Assembly (NCBI RefSeq): GCF_021602155.1
Contig: NZ_BQHY01000003.1
Location: 428,171 to 492,170, forward strand
Length of the DNA stretch: 64,000 nt
Direction: 5' to 3'
DNA from: Pseudomonas parakoreensis
GTDB lineage: Bacteria > Pseudomonadota > Gammaproteobacteria > Pseudomonadales > Pseudomonadaceae
Shown: positions 9,858-18,056 of the stretch, one piece after another
Layout: the number at the start of each line of letters is the position of its first letter
Numbering within the stretch: the first letter of the stretch is position 1
Translations under genes and position numbers: made by a program
The notes under the pieces: generated by a model
What the model was told of the DNA's origin: nothing
What the model saw: only the letters and a program-made list of their open reading frames with translations
Database searches by the model: none

Positions 9858-10825
9858 TGCGTGTAACCCTGCAGCCCTCCGGAGCGGTGCTTGAGATACG
9901 GCCCGGCGAGCGGATTCTCGATGGTGCGCGGCGCCTGGGCTACGACTGCCCGCAAAGCTGCCGCAACGGCAATTGCCACGTGTGTGCGGCGCTGCTGGTG
10001 GAAGGCCGGGTCGAGCAGGCCGGCAAGGTGCAGGACCACGGCGAGTTCTACACTTGCATAGCCGAGCCGCTGGAAGACTGCGTCCTGCTGTGGGATGGCG
10101 TGCTCGCGCTGGGAGAACTGCCGGTGCGCAGCCTGTCGTGTCAGGTCATCGAATGCCGGGACGTCGGCGGCGACACCTGGCGCGTGCGCCTGCGTGCGCC
10201 GGCCGGCAAGCCACCGCGTTATCACGCCGGGCAGTACCTGATGATCGAGCGCGAGAACGGTGAAAAGTCAGCGTTCTCCATGGCCTCGGCACCGCACGGC
10301 GGACGGGATCTGGAAATCCACGTGCTGGCCCGTGAGGCCAGTGCGCTGAGCCTGATCGAGCAACTGCAGCGCAACCCGCTGGTGCGCGTCGAACTGCCGT
10401 TCGGCGACACGCATCTTGCCGAATTGCCTGACGGGCCGCTGGTGCTGATCGCCGCCGGCACCGGCATGGGCCAGATTCACAGCCTGATCGAACACTGCCG
10501 CGCCAACGGCTTCAAACACCCGGTGCATCTGTACTGGGGCGTGCGTCGCCCGGACGATTTCTACGACATCGAGCATTGGGACGAATGGCTGAAGCTGCCC
10601 AATCTGTTCCTGCACAAAGTGGTCAGCGACCAGTGCGGTTGGGAAGGGCGCTGCGGGATGTTGCACCAGGCCGTGTGCGAGGACTTCGCCGATCTGAAGG
10701 CCCTCCACGTCTACGCCAGCGGCTCGCCGGCGATGGTCTACGGCACGCTGGATGCGCTGGTGGAAGCCGGGATGGATGCACACCAGATGCGCGCCGACGT
10801 ATTTGCCTACGCGCCGCGTTCTTGA
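9857..10825 (+). CDS. Fre-like NAD(P)H-flavin reductase with N-terminal 2Fe-2S ferredoxin domain
   Basis: A 322-residue protein. Residues 1-85 are a plant-type 2Fe-2S ferredoxin with cysteines 35, 40, 43 and 67 (CRNGNCHVC and FYTC). The rest is a ferredoxin-reductase module: YHAGQYLMIE and SAFSMASAP bind flavin, and LIAAGTGMGQIHSL binds nucleotide. The reductase half resembles E. coli Fre closely, including FSMAS, HLYWGVR, GWEGRCGML and the terminal DVFAY. Databases usually call this family CDP-6-deoxy-3,4-glucoseen reductase, which is unlikely here because no such sugar genes are nearby. In E. coli fre also follows ubiD, so a role in supplying reduced flavin for the UbiX/UbiD cofactor is a reasonable inference. 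Confidence 0.85.
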   Translation: MRVTLQPSGAVLEIRPGERILDGARRLGYDCPQSCRNGNCHVCAALLVEGRVEQAGKVQDHGEFYTCIAEPLEDCVLLWDGVLALGELPVRSLSCQVIECRDVGGDTWRVRLRAPAGKPPRYHAGQYLMIERENGEKSAFSMASAPHGGRDLEIHVLAREASALSLIEQLQRNPLVRVELPFGDTHLAELPDGPLVLIAAGTGMGQIHSLIEHCRANGFKHPVHLYWGVRRPDDFYDIEHWDEWLKLPNLFLHKVVSDQCGWEGRCGMLHQAVCEDFADLKALHVYASGSPAMVYGTLDALVEAGMDAHQMRADVFAYAPRS

Positions 10826-10834
10826 GCCCCGCCC

Positions 10835-11308
10835 CTAGAAACGTACGCCGCTAGTCACCATCGCCGCATTGGCGCCGAGAAACACCAGCTCGGCGGCCAA
10901 TGGGCCGTAGTGAGTCCCGACGGACGGAATGATCACTGGCGCAACGCCATAGCGGTTCAACGGGATCTTGTCCTTGTAGTCACCGCGATAACCCTGCAAC
11001 AGCCCACCGGTGACTTTCAGATACACCGGATACTCACTGCTGTCATAGCGCTTGCCGGCATAGGCGTAGTTCGAGCGCTGGCGGAACGAGTTACGGAAAG
11101 TTGCCCCGCCAAAGACCCAGCCTGAAGCCTCATTGCGTTCGATGCCGATCAAGTCCTGATGATTATTGTGTTCGGGGTCAGGCGAATAATGTCGGGTGTA
11201 GACGCTGGTCTGGGCATACCAGAAACCCTTGTCCTGCCCATCGTCCGCGGCCAATGCATGGCCGGTCTGAGTCATCAGCAATACGGTCAGAAGTCTTCGG
11301 ATGTTCAT
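10835..11308 (-). CDS. Small secreted, probably outer-membrane protein of unknown function
   Basis: A 157-residue protein with a short signal peptide (MNIRRLLTVLLMTQTGHALA). The mature part starts ADDGQDKGFWYAQTSVYTRHYSPDPEHNN, is rich in Tyr and Gly, and shows alternating short strands. It ends TSGVRF with a C-terminal phenylalanine, as in beta-barrel outer-membrane proteins. GIERNEASGWVFGGATFRNSF resembles the strand-turn pattern of small barrels of the PagP size. Similar Pseudomonas proteins are sometimes labelled a glycerol-3-phosphate transporter, probably only because glpT is close by. The function is not known. Confidence 0.6.
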   Translation of the reverse strand: MNIRRLLTVLLMTQTGHALAADDGQDKGFWYAQTSVYTRHYSPDPEHNNHQDLIGIERNEASGWVFGGATFRNSFRQRSNYAYAGKRYDSSEYPVYLKVTGGLLQGYRGDYKDKIPLNRYGVAPVIIPSVGTHYGPLAAELVFLGANAAMVTSGVRF

Positions 11309-11661
11309 TGTGCAGCCTCGGTTAAACGGGATGGCTTGCGCCAGAGGAAGGCCGTTATACGTAGGCGTTCAGCGACGGAGAAGAAAGAAAGTCCGACATT
11401 TTAGTAGGTAGTTTCCCGCGCCTTCATGAACGAAACCTGAACAAGTGAAGGCTTATGCATATTTCATTCGGGTATTTAAGATATTGCTGCAAGGGTATTA
11501 GGCTATATAAAACCGGATAACCGGGCAGATGATCCCGCATTATCGTTGTCAGGCGGGTCATACATCCTTTAGCACTTTTCGTTTTACAGTTACTGCTATA
11601 TGTTCTATCAAGCGAATTGTGCTTACATCTTGTAATACTTGCGGGGCCGAACACTTCCGTC
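11309..11661. other. AT-rich intergenic stretch between divergent genes
   Basis: This 353-base gap contains no convincing gene. It is clearly richer in A and T than its surroundings, especially 11450-11640. TTGCTG at 11484-11489 and TATAAA at 11506-11511, 16 bases apart, could be a rightward promoter for chaC with a leader of about 150 bases. No hairpin with a U-run was seen. A small RNA cannot be excluded. Confidence 0.4.
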
Positions 11662-12330
11662 ATGACAGCCATTGAATCTGCTTTTGTGAATCTGGCTTAC
11701 CCTCCGCGGCTCGATCTGGGGCCGCAGCTGACCCACGAACAACTTCTCGTCTCGATGCAATCGACCATGGCGCGCCACAAGGGTGGACCGGTGTGGCTGT
11801 TCGCTTACGGCTCGCTGATCTGGCGCCCGGAGTGCACGGCGGTGGAGCGGGTGCGCGGGCGAGTCCACGGTTACCATCGCGGCTTGTACCTGTGGTCGCA
11901 TGAGCATCGTGGAACGCCGGAAATGCCCGGGCTGGTGTTCGGTCTGGATCGTGGCGGTTCGTGCAGCGGCTTCGCCTATCGGCTGCCGGAAGAGAATCTG
12001 GACGCTGCGCTGTACGCGCTGTGGAAACGCGAGATGCCGTTCCCGTCCTATCGCCCGCACTGGCTGAACTGCCGGCTCGAAGATGGCAGTCAGGTTCAGG
12101 CGTTGGGGTTTGTTCTGGAGCGACACCTGCCCAGCTATGCCGGCAACTTGCCGGATCATGTGCTGAGTCAGGTGTTCGAAAGCGCTTGCGGGCGCTACGG
12201 CACCACTCGCGATTATGTCGAGCAGACCGCCCACGCCCTGCGCAGCCACGCCATGCCGGATCGAAATCTGGAGGCGCGGCTCAAGCGCTGTCAGGCAAAA
12301 GCCGATCAGGCGACGGCTTCGCGGCTCTGA
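11662..12330 (+). CDS. chaC: Gamma-glutamylcyclotransferase, ChaC family
   Basis: A 222-residue enzyme expected to cleave glutathione into 5-oxoproline and Cys-Gly. The substrate-binding motif [14 protein letters not shown] lies near residues 44-57, and [32 protein letters not shown] follows the ChaC fold. The start MTAIESAF is preferred over one 45 bases upstream because the extra part does not fit the family; neither has a strong ribosome-binding site. Its last 25 bases overlap the end of the convergent glpT gene. Confidence 0.85.
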   Translation: MTAIESAFVNLAYPPRLDLGPQLTHEQLLVSMQSTMARHKGGPVWLFAYGSLIWRPECTAVERVRGRVHGYHRGLYLWSHEHRGTPEMPGLVFGLDRGGSCSGFAYRLPEENLDAALYALWKREMPFPSYRPHWLNCRLEDGSQVQALGFVLERHLPSYAGNLPDHVLSQVFESACGRYGTTRDYVEQTAHALRSHAMPDRNLEARLKRCQAKADQATASRL

Positions 12331-13655
12331 CTGGCGACTTGCTTGTGCCATAACGTCGGGGCCAGGAAGGCCATCGACAGCAGGCAAGCGCCCACCAGAA
12401 GGACAAAACCACCGTCCCAGCCGAAGTGGTCAACGGTATAGCCCATCGCCGCACTCGCTGCGACCGAACCGCCCAGATAGCCGAACAGACCGGTGAAGCC
12501 TGCTGCCGTCCCGGCGGCTTTCTTCGGTGCCAACTCCAGCGCCTGCAGACCGATCAGCATCACCGGGCCGTAGATCAGAAAACCGATCGAGAACAGCGCG
12601 ATCATGTCCACGGTCGGGTTGCCGGCCGGGTTCAGCCAGTACACCAGCGTCGCCACGGTCACGAGTGCCATGAACACCATGCCGGTGAGGCCACGGTTGC
12701 CACGGAAGATCTTGTCCGACATCCAGCCGCACAGCAGCGTGCCCGGAATGCCCGCCCACTCGTAGAAGAAATAAGCCCACGAAGTCTTGTCGACGTCGAA
12801 GTGCTTGGCCTCTTTGAGGTAGGTCGGCGCCCAGTCCAGTACGCCGTAGCGCAGCAGGTAGACGAAAACGTTGGCCATGGCGATGTACCAGAGCATTTTG
12901 TTGCGCAGCACGTATTTGACGAAGATTTCCTTGGCGCTGAATTCGTCTTCGTGGCTGGCGTCATAGCCTTCCGGGTAGTCGTTCTTGTACTTCTCGATCG
13001 GCGGCAGGCCGACCGATTGCGGGGTGTCGCGCATGGTGATGAAGGCAAACACCGCCACGCCCAGCGCTACCGCTGCCGGGACGTAGAACGCCGCGTGCCA
13101 GTCATTGAACAGGCCCATGCCGATCAGGAACAGCGGGCCGATCAGACCGCCGCCGACGTTATGCGCCACGTTCCACACCGAGACCACGCCGCCCCGTTCC
13201 TTCTGCGACCACCAGTGCACCATGGTGCGCCCGCTCGGCGGCCAGCCCATGCCCTGGGCCCAGCCGTTGATGAACAGCAGGATGAACATCATGGTCACGC
13301 TGGACGTCGCCCACGGCGCGAAACCGAAAATGAACATCACTCCAGCCGACACCAGCAAGCCGAACGGCAGGAAGTAGCGCGGATTGGAACGGTCGGACAC
13401 CAGGCCCATCAGGAACTTCGACAGACCGTAGGCGATGGCAATGGCCGACATCGCCAGACCCAGATCGCCACGGCTGTAGCCTTCGTCGATCAGGTACGGC
13501 ATGGCCAGCGAGAAGTTTTTGCGCAGCAGGTAGTAACCCGCGTAGCCAAAGAAGATACCGGCGAAGATCTGCCAGCGCAGGCGTCGGTAAGTGCTGTCTA
13601 TTTTTTCTTCAGGCAATGGAGCCTGATGTGCGGCAGGACGAAAGAAAGCAAACAT
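12306..13655 (-). CDS. glpT: Glycerol-3-phosphate transporter (major facilitator, organophosphate:Pi antiporter)
   Basis: A 449-residue 12-helix transporter importing sn-glycerol-3-phosphate in exchange for phosphate. [32 protein letters not shown] is the characteristic first helix of GlpT/UhpT with the substrate-binding arginine region. [20 protein letters not shown] is the conserved family loop. The order with the neighbouring genes agrees with P. aeruginosa. Downstream it overlaps chaC by 25 bases tail to tail. The region upstream contains nested inverted repeats that may be an operator (see separate entry). Confidence 0.95.
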   Translation of the reverse strand: MFAFFRPAAHQAPLPEEKIDSTYRRLRWQIFAGIFFGYAGYYLLRKNFSLAMPYLIDEGYSRGDLGLAMSAIAIAYGLSKFLMGLVSDRSNPRYFLPFGLLVSAGVMFIFGFAPWATSSVTMMFILLFINGWAQGMGWPPSGRTMVHWWSQKERGGVVSVWNVAHNVGGGLIGPLFLIGMGLFNDWHAAFYVPAAVALGVAVFAFITMRDTPQSVGLPPIEKYKNDYPEGYDASHEDEFSAKEIFVKYVLRNKMLWYIAMANVFVYLLRYGVLDWAPTYLKEAKHFDVDKTSWAYFFYEWAGIPGTLLCGWMSDKIFRGNRGLTGMVFMALVTVATLVYWLNPAGNPTVDMIALFSIGFLIYGPVMLIGLQALELAPKKAAGTAAGFTGLFGYLGGSVAASAAMGYTVDHFGWDGGFVLLVGACLLSMAFLAPTLWHKQVASQSREAVA

Positions 13656-13687
13656 TCAAGAGCTCCAGATTTCTTGTTTTGACTGCG

Positions 13688-13735
13688 GATGCGAATGTTA
13701 CAGTTTCGTTACCGAAAATAGCACCGGTTCGCATC
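13688..13735. promoter_or_regulatory. Nested inverted repeats upstream of glpT, candidate GlpR operator
   Basis: An inner palindrome, TTTCG-TTAC-CGAAA (13704-13717), sits almost centrally inside perfect 8-base arms GATGCGAA (13688-13695) and TTCGCATC (13728-13735). It lies 33-80 bases before glpT. Pseudomonas GlpR, a DeoR-family repressor of glycerol genes, is known to use TTTCG...CGAAA-like palindromes, so the inner repeat fits. The outer arms could also form an RNA stem in the leader. Confidence 0.45.
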
Positions 13736-13881
13736 GGCAAAACAGCGGAAAATGTTGGAAGTCGCATGTTCTTTTACGAACCTGTCGCTCAGCTGTAAAA
13801 ACAGGACGTTTTCACCACTTATCAACACGGTGTGGCATAGACTCGCGGCCCGTTCAGCCAATTGATCAGCAGAGATAGGAA

Positions 13882-14511
13882 ATGGCCCTGAAGGTTCGCA
13901 TGTTGGTGCCGAGGTTCTTGGTGGCGGCGGGGCTCGCCGTTGTGCTGCTGACATTGATCGTCACTGATCATCCTTCCCATTCCGGCCTGCGCAACGCTAC
14001 GGTGCTGATCATCCGGCATGCGGAAAAACCGGATGTCGGATCTGTGCTCAACGCCCGGGGCGAACAGCGTGCAGCTGCCTACGTCGACTATTTCACTGCG
14101 CTGCAACTCGACGGCCAGGTGCTCACCCCGCAGCGTTTGATCGCTGCCGGCGACACCCCGGAGAGTTCGCGCTCGCGCCTGACCCTGACCCCGCTGGCCC
14201 AACGCCTGAACCTCGCGATCGAGCAGCCCTACGTCAATGGCGATCTGCATCAATTGGTCAAACTGTTGCGCAAGAGCAATCTGGCGCAAACGGTGCTGAT
14301 CGCCTGGCACCACGGCCACATCAACAAACTGCTCAAGGCCTTTGGTGGCGATCCCACAGCGCTGATGGGGCAGGAAAAATGGCCGGATGACGTCTTCGAC
14401 TGGCTGATCGTCCTGCGCTTCGATGACAAGGGACGGCTGCTTCCGTCTCGCAGCCTGAAGGTTCAGGAGCATCTATTGCCGGGCGACGCGGCAGCGACCA
14501 GCGGCGGCTAA
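13882..14511 (+). CDS. Membrane-anchored histidine phosphatase family protein
   Basis: A 209-residue protein with an N-terminal hydrophobic segment (about residues 8-29) that is a signal anchor or signal peptide. The catalytic motif is VLIIRHAEKPD, with RHAEK typical of the histidine phosphatase superfamily. A second catalytic histidine is probable in IAWHHGHINKLL. A strong AGGA site precedes the start. The catalytic domain is therefore outside the cytoplasm. The substrate is unknown. It stands alone between glpT and a TonB-like gene. Confidence 0.75.
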   Translation: MALKVRMLVPRFLVAAGLAVVLLTLIVTDHPSHSGLRNATVLIIRHAEKPDVGSVLNARGEQRAAAYVDYFTALQLDGQVLTPQRLIAAGDTPESSRSRLTLTPLAQRLNLAIEQPYVNGDLHQLVKLLRKSNLAQTVLIAWHHGHINKLLKAFGGDPTALMGQEKWPDDVFDWLIVLRFDDKGRLLPSRSLKVQEHLLPGDAAATSGG

Positions 14512-14688
14512 ACATCCGTCAGAAAATGTACCTGAAGCCCGTTGCGCAGGGCGTTCGCCTGTTTTCTTGTCAGGATCAGGAAATGTCCTGCATTCAATAG
14601 CGAAGCTGCGCCATTCAGTTAACAGGCAGTGCTCCGTAACCTTTCTGTTGTTGCCGGACAGGCATCTCAATCGGGAAGGGGCGAGATC

Positions 14689-15303
14689 ATGCGGTGGTTC
14701 TTTGCTGGGCTTTTATTGACGATCTTCAGTCTTGCGCTGGCAGCGGAAGGGTTACTTATACCGGAAAACAATCCCAAGCCGATTTACCCGAAGCTGTTGC
14801 ACAGGGCCGGGGTCGAAGGCGAAGTCAGGGTCAGTTTTGTCGTCAAGGCGGATGGTTCGGTCAGCGCGATCAGCATTGTGCAAAGTGATCACCCTGATCT
14901 GGCTGAGGCGGTCAAAGATGCAATAACACAGTGGCGCTTCAAGCCCTGGACGGCTGAAGACGGGCGGCCTGCAGAACAGCCCGTGGTGGCACCGATGCTC
15001 TTTCGACTGGGCCGGGACGAGCCGATCCACCTCAATCAGTGGCTGAAGTCAGTGAAGTGTCATGTCATCAATGGCAGTTTCAGGAGCATGCCTGAGTACG
15101 CCTGGGTCGACGCGGACGTGTTTCATTACACCCGCGCTTACCTTTCGAACGCGATCCACAAGAGTCAGTTGGCCGATGATCAACGTCTGGCAATCATCGC
15201 CAGGATGAATCGGCGCGTACCGATGATCGTCAGAGGCTGCCGGGAGGCCCCCATGCGGAGATACATGAGTTTTCTGCCGGGAGAGGTTCGTGAGTTGCTT
15301 TGA
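14689..15303 (+). CDS. Secreted protein with a TonB C-terminal-like domain
   Basis: A 204-residue protein. MRWFFAGLLLTIFSLALA is a signal peptide. Residues about 27-95 match the TonB C-terminal fold: KPIYPKLLHRAGVEGEVRVS, then SVSAISIVQS and the WRFKPW end. There is no proline-rich spacer and no separate transmembrane anchor, so it is not a working TonB. About 100 further residues of unknown kind follow (WLKSVKCHVINGSF...), with two cysteines that could pair. The start follows GGGAAGGGGCG, a good ribosome-binding site. Its role may be in the periplasm or cell wall. Confidence 0.7.
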   Translation: MRWFFAGLLLTIFSLALAAEGLLIPENNPKPIYPKLLHRAGVEGEVRVSFVVKADGSVSAISIVQSDHPDLAEAVKDAITQWRFKPWTAEDGRPAEQPVVAPMLFRLGRDEPIHLNQWLKSVKCHVINGSFRSMPEYAWVDADVFHYTRAYLSNAIHKSQLADDQRLAIIARMNRRVPMIVRGCREAPMRRYMSFLPGEVRELL

Positions 15304-15352
15304 TAACCAGCGCCGCTGAGAGTGAAGCTGTGTTGCTGCCTGGCGCGAATCG

Positions 15353-15376
15353 GGCCGGCTCCAAGGGGCGCCGGCC
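15353..15376. other. GC-rich hairpin between convergent genes
   Basis: GGCCGGC and GCCGGCC form a 7-base perfect stem around a 10-base loop, midway between the convergent TonB-like and oxidoreductase genes. It lacks a T-run, so it is a weak terminator at best, but it is the only structured element in this gap. Confidence 0.4.
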
Positions 15377-15385
15377 GGGAAAAAC

Positions 15386-16363
15386 TCAGCGCACCTGCAC
15401 CACCACCTTGCCCACCGCCTTGCGCTGCCCCAGATCGTTGATCGCCTGCGCCGCGTTGCTCAGCGGGTACACCTGCGACACCAGCGGTTTCAGCTTGCCT
15501 TCGGCGAACCAGCCGAACAGTTGCTGGAAGTTCGCTGCGTTGTCCTGTGGCTGGCGCTGGGCGAAGGAGCCCCAGAACACGCCGAGCACGGCTGCACCTT
15601 TGAGCAGCGCGAGGTTGACCGGCAGTTCGGGGATGCGTCCGCTGGCGAAGCCGACCACCAGCAGGCGGCCGTTCCAGGCGATGGCGCGAATGGCCTGGTC
15701 AAACAGGTCGCCGCCGACCGGGTCGTAGATCACGTCGGCGCCCTGGCCGTCGGTGAGGCGTTTGATTTCGTCCTTGAGGCTGGTTGCGCTGTAGTTGATC
15801 AGTTCATCGGCGCCAGCCGCCTTGGCGACGGCGAGTTTTTCCGCGCTGCTGGCGGCGGCAATGACCCGGGCGCCCATGGCTTTGCCGATCTCCACTGCCG
15901 CCAGGCCGACGCCACCGGAAGCGCCGAGCACCAGCAGGGTCTCGCCCGGTTGCAGGTTCGCCCGTTGCTTGAGGGCGTGCATCGAGGTGCCGTAGGTCAT
16001 GCTGAATGCGGCGGCGGTGTTGAAATCCATCGACGGCGGGATTGGCAGCACGTTGTAGCCCGGCACCGCGACCTGTTCGGCGAAACTGCCCCAACCGGTC
16101 AGGGCCATGACCCGGTCGCCGACGTTCAGATGGCTGACCTTTTCACCGACGGCGCTGACCACGCCGGCCGCTTCGCCCCCGGGGGAGAACGGGAAGGGCG
16201 GCTTGAATTGATACTTGCCCTCGATGATCAGTGTGTCCGGGAAGTTGACCCCGGCGGCGTGCACCTCCAGCAGGATTTCGTTCTTCTTCGCGACAGGACT
16301 GGCGACGTCTTCCAGCACCAGCGATTCGGCAGGGCCGAAGGCTTTGCACAGCACGGCTTTCAT
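15386..16363 (-). CDS. NADPH:quinone oxidoreductase family protein (zinc-free MDR)
   Basis: A 325-residue medium-chain reductase. The N-terminal GroES-like domain reads MKAVLCKAFGPAESL...GVNFPDTLIIEGKY. The nucleotide-binding site LVLGASGGVGLAAVEIGKAMGARVIAAASS is at about residues 143-172. The cysteine/histidine zinc ligands of alcohol dehydrogenases are absent, as in quinone oxidoreductases. It probably reduces quinones or enones with NADPH in the cytoplasm; the natural substrate is unknown. The equivalent P. aeruginosa gene lies near glpT. Confidence 0.88.
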   Translation of the reverse strand: MKAVLCKAFGPAESLVLEDVASPVAKKNEILLEVHAAGVNFPDTLIIEGKYQFKPPFPFSPGGEAAGVVSAVGEKVSHLNVGDRVMALTGWGSFAEQVAVPGYNVLPIPPSMDFNTAAAFSMTYGTSMHALKQRANLQPGETLLVLGASGGVGLAAVEIGKAMGARVIAAASSAEKLAVAKAAGADELINYSATSLKDEIKRLTDGQGADVIYDPVGGDLFDQAIRAIAWNGRLLVVGFASGRIPELPVNLALLKGAAVLGVFWGSFAQRQPQDNAANFQQLFGWFAEGKLKPLVSQVYPLSNAAQAINDLGQRKAVGKVVVQVR

Positions 16364-16513
16364 CAGGGCTATTCCTTTGGGAGTGATGGCCGATAAGTGT
16401 AGGTATGTCAGTCAACGGGTCAACGAGCATGCCCGGCCCTGATAGTCAGCCATAAGCTTGTGCTTGCGCGGCGGGTCGTTATGCTAGGCCGCAAACCGGA
16501 TAAGGAGCGAATT

Positions 16514-16921
16514 GTGAAAGCGTGGATCATGTTGTTGCTGGCCCTGTCTCTGCCTGTGGCAGCGCTGGCCGAAGAAGCCAAAGAAGGCGAGGCGCCGAAA
16601 GTCAACTACATCACCCTGAGCCCGCCGTTTGTGGGCAATTACGGGCTGGACGGCACGCCGAAGCTGAAAGTCTACAAGGCCGACGTGGCGCTGCGTGTGA
16701 CCGGTGAAGAGGCGACCAAACTGGTCAAGGCCAATGAACCGCTGATTCGCAATCAACTGGTGGCGCTGTTCACTCAGCAGACCACCGAGGCGATGGGCAG
16801 CATCGAAGGCAAGGAAAAGCTGCGTCAGGAAGCCCTGAAGCAGACCCAGCAAGTGATGAATGACGAGACCGGCAAGCCGGTGGTTGAAGATCTGTTGTTC
16901 AACAACCTGATCATTCAGTAA
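16514..16921 (+). CDS. FliL-like secreted or membrane-associated protein
   Basis: A 135-residue protein starting at GTG, chosen because TAAGGAGCG lies eight bases upstream and the frame then gives a clean signal sequence (VKAWIMLLLALSLPVAALA). The mature part, NYITLSPPFVGNYG and DVALRVTGEEATKLVKANEPLIRNQLVALFTQQT, follows the FliL C-terminal pattern. True FliL has a single transmembrane helix and belongs to flagellar operons; no flagellar genes are nearby here, so a flagellar role is unproven. It converges with the ABC-2 permease gene, ending only 16 bases away. Confidence 0.75.
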   Translation: MKAWIMLLLALSLPVAALAEEAKEGEAPKVNYITLSPPFVGNYGLDGTPKLKVYKADVALRVTGEEATKLVKANEPLIRNQLVALFTQQTTEAMGSIEGKEKLRQEALKQTQQVMNDETGKPVVEDLLFNNLIIQ

Positions 16922-16937
16922 CCACACTGACCGCTGT

Positions 16938-18056
16938 TCAGGACGCCAGGCTTTTGCGAAAGCGTGCCAGCGCAATGAGGAAGAACAGCAGGCCGATGGC
17001 CGTCAGCGCCAGCAAGTCCGGCCAGACCACGCTCAGCCCGGCGTCGCGAAACAGAATCGCGGCGCTGAGGCTGACAAAGTGCGTGGACGGCGAGCCCTGC
17101 ATCACCCACTGCAACCATTGCGGCATGCTGTCCAGCGGTGTGCTGCCGCCCGACAGCAGCAACATCGGGATGATCACTGGAATCGCCAGCAGGCCGAACT
17201 GCGGCGTCGAACGCGCCAGCGTCGCCAGAAAGATGCCCAGCGCGGTGCTGGCAAACAGATAAACCGCCGTCACCAGTAAAAACAGGCTCATCGAGCCGGC
17301 CAATGGCACGCCCAGCAGGCCTTTGACCACCACTTCCAGCGACAACCAGGTGCACAGCACCACCACCAGCAGGTTGCTCCAGATTTTCGCCAGCATGATT
17401 TCCAGCGCCGTCAGCGGCAGCACCAGCAAGTGGTCGAGCGTGCCGTGTTCGCGTTCGCGCAGCAGCGCCGTGCCGGTGAGGATGATCGCCAGAATGGTGA
17501 TGTTGTTGACGATCTGAATCACCGCCAGAAACCAGCCACCCTCCAGATTGGTGTTGAACAGGGCGCGAGTAGTCAGTAGCACCGGCGCCTTGGTCGCTGC
17601 TTCACCCTGATCTGCATAGTCGAGTAACTCGCGTTGAAAGATCCGGCCAATGTAGCCAGCGCCCATGAATGCCTGGCTCATGGCCGTGGCGTCGACATTG
17701 ACCTGAATCGCCGGTTGCCGCGCCGCCAGCAGATCGGTTTGAAACCCCGCCGGAATGTTGATGACGAAGGTGTATTGACCGCTGTCCATCACCTGGTCCA
17801 GCTGAGGGTAAGGCAACAGTACAGGCGTCTGGAACTCTGGCGGCTGCAGGGCTTGGGCCAACTGACGCGAGAGGGCGCTGTGGTCTTCGTCGACGATGGC
17901 CACGCTGGCGTTGTGTACGCCAATCACCGAACCCGCGGCGGGCATGTAGATCGCCACGGTGAAGGCGTAGAACAGAAACAGCAGCAACACGCTGTCATGG
18001 CGCAGGCTGGTCAGTTCCTTGAGTCCCAGGCGCAAGATATGTGCGAACTTGTGCAT
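16938..18056 (-). CDS. ABC-2 type exporter permease (YhhJ-like)
   Basis: A 372-residue membrane protein. A first hydrophobic helix lies near residues 22-42, then a large periplasmic domain. Five or six clustered helices follow in the C-terminal half (NNITILAIILTGTALLREREHGTLDHLLVLPLTALEIMLAKI is the ABC-2 core). The start ATG overlaps the stop of the upstream ATPase fusion as TGATG, so translation is coupled. Third gene of a HlyD / RbbA-like / YhhJ-like exporter operon. The exported substrate is unknown. Confidence 0.88.
   Translation of the reverse strand: MHKFAHILRLGLKELTSLRHDSVLLLFLFYAFTVAIYMPAAGSVIGVHNASVAIVDEDHSALSRQLAQALQPPEFQTPVLLPYPQLDQVMDSGQYTFVINIPAGFQTDLLAARQPAIQVNVDATAMSQAFMGAGYIGRIFQRELLDYADQGEAATKAPVLLTTRALFNTNLEGGWFLAVIQIVNNITILAIILTGTALLREREHGTLDHLLVLPLTALEIMLAKIWSNLLVVVLCTWLSLEVVVKGLLGVPLAGSMSLFLLVTAVYLFASTALGIFLATLARSTPQFGLLAIPVIIPMLLLSGGSTPLDSMPQWLQWVMQGSPSTHFVSLSAAILFRDAGLSVVWPDLLALTAIGLLFFLIALARFRKSLAS

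Noticed and set aside
15353-15376. A rho-independent terminator between the TonB-like and quinone oxidoreductase genes
   Set aside because: The hairpin is strong but has no T-run on either side, so it is listed only as a hairpin.
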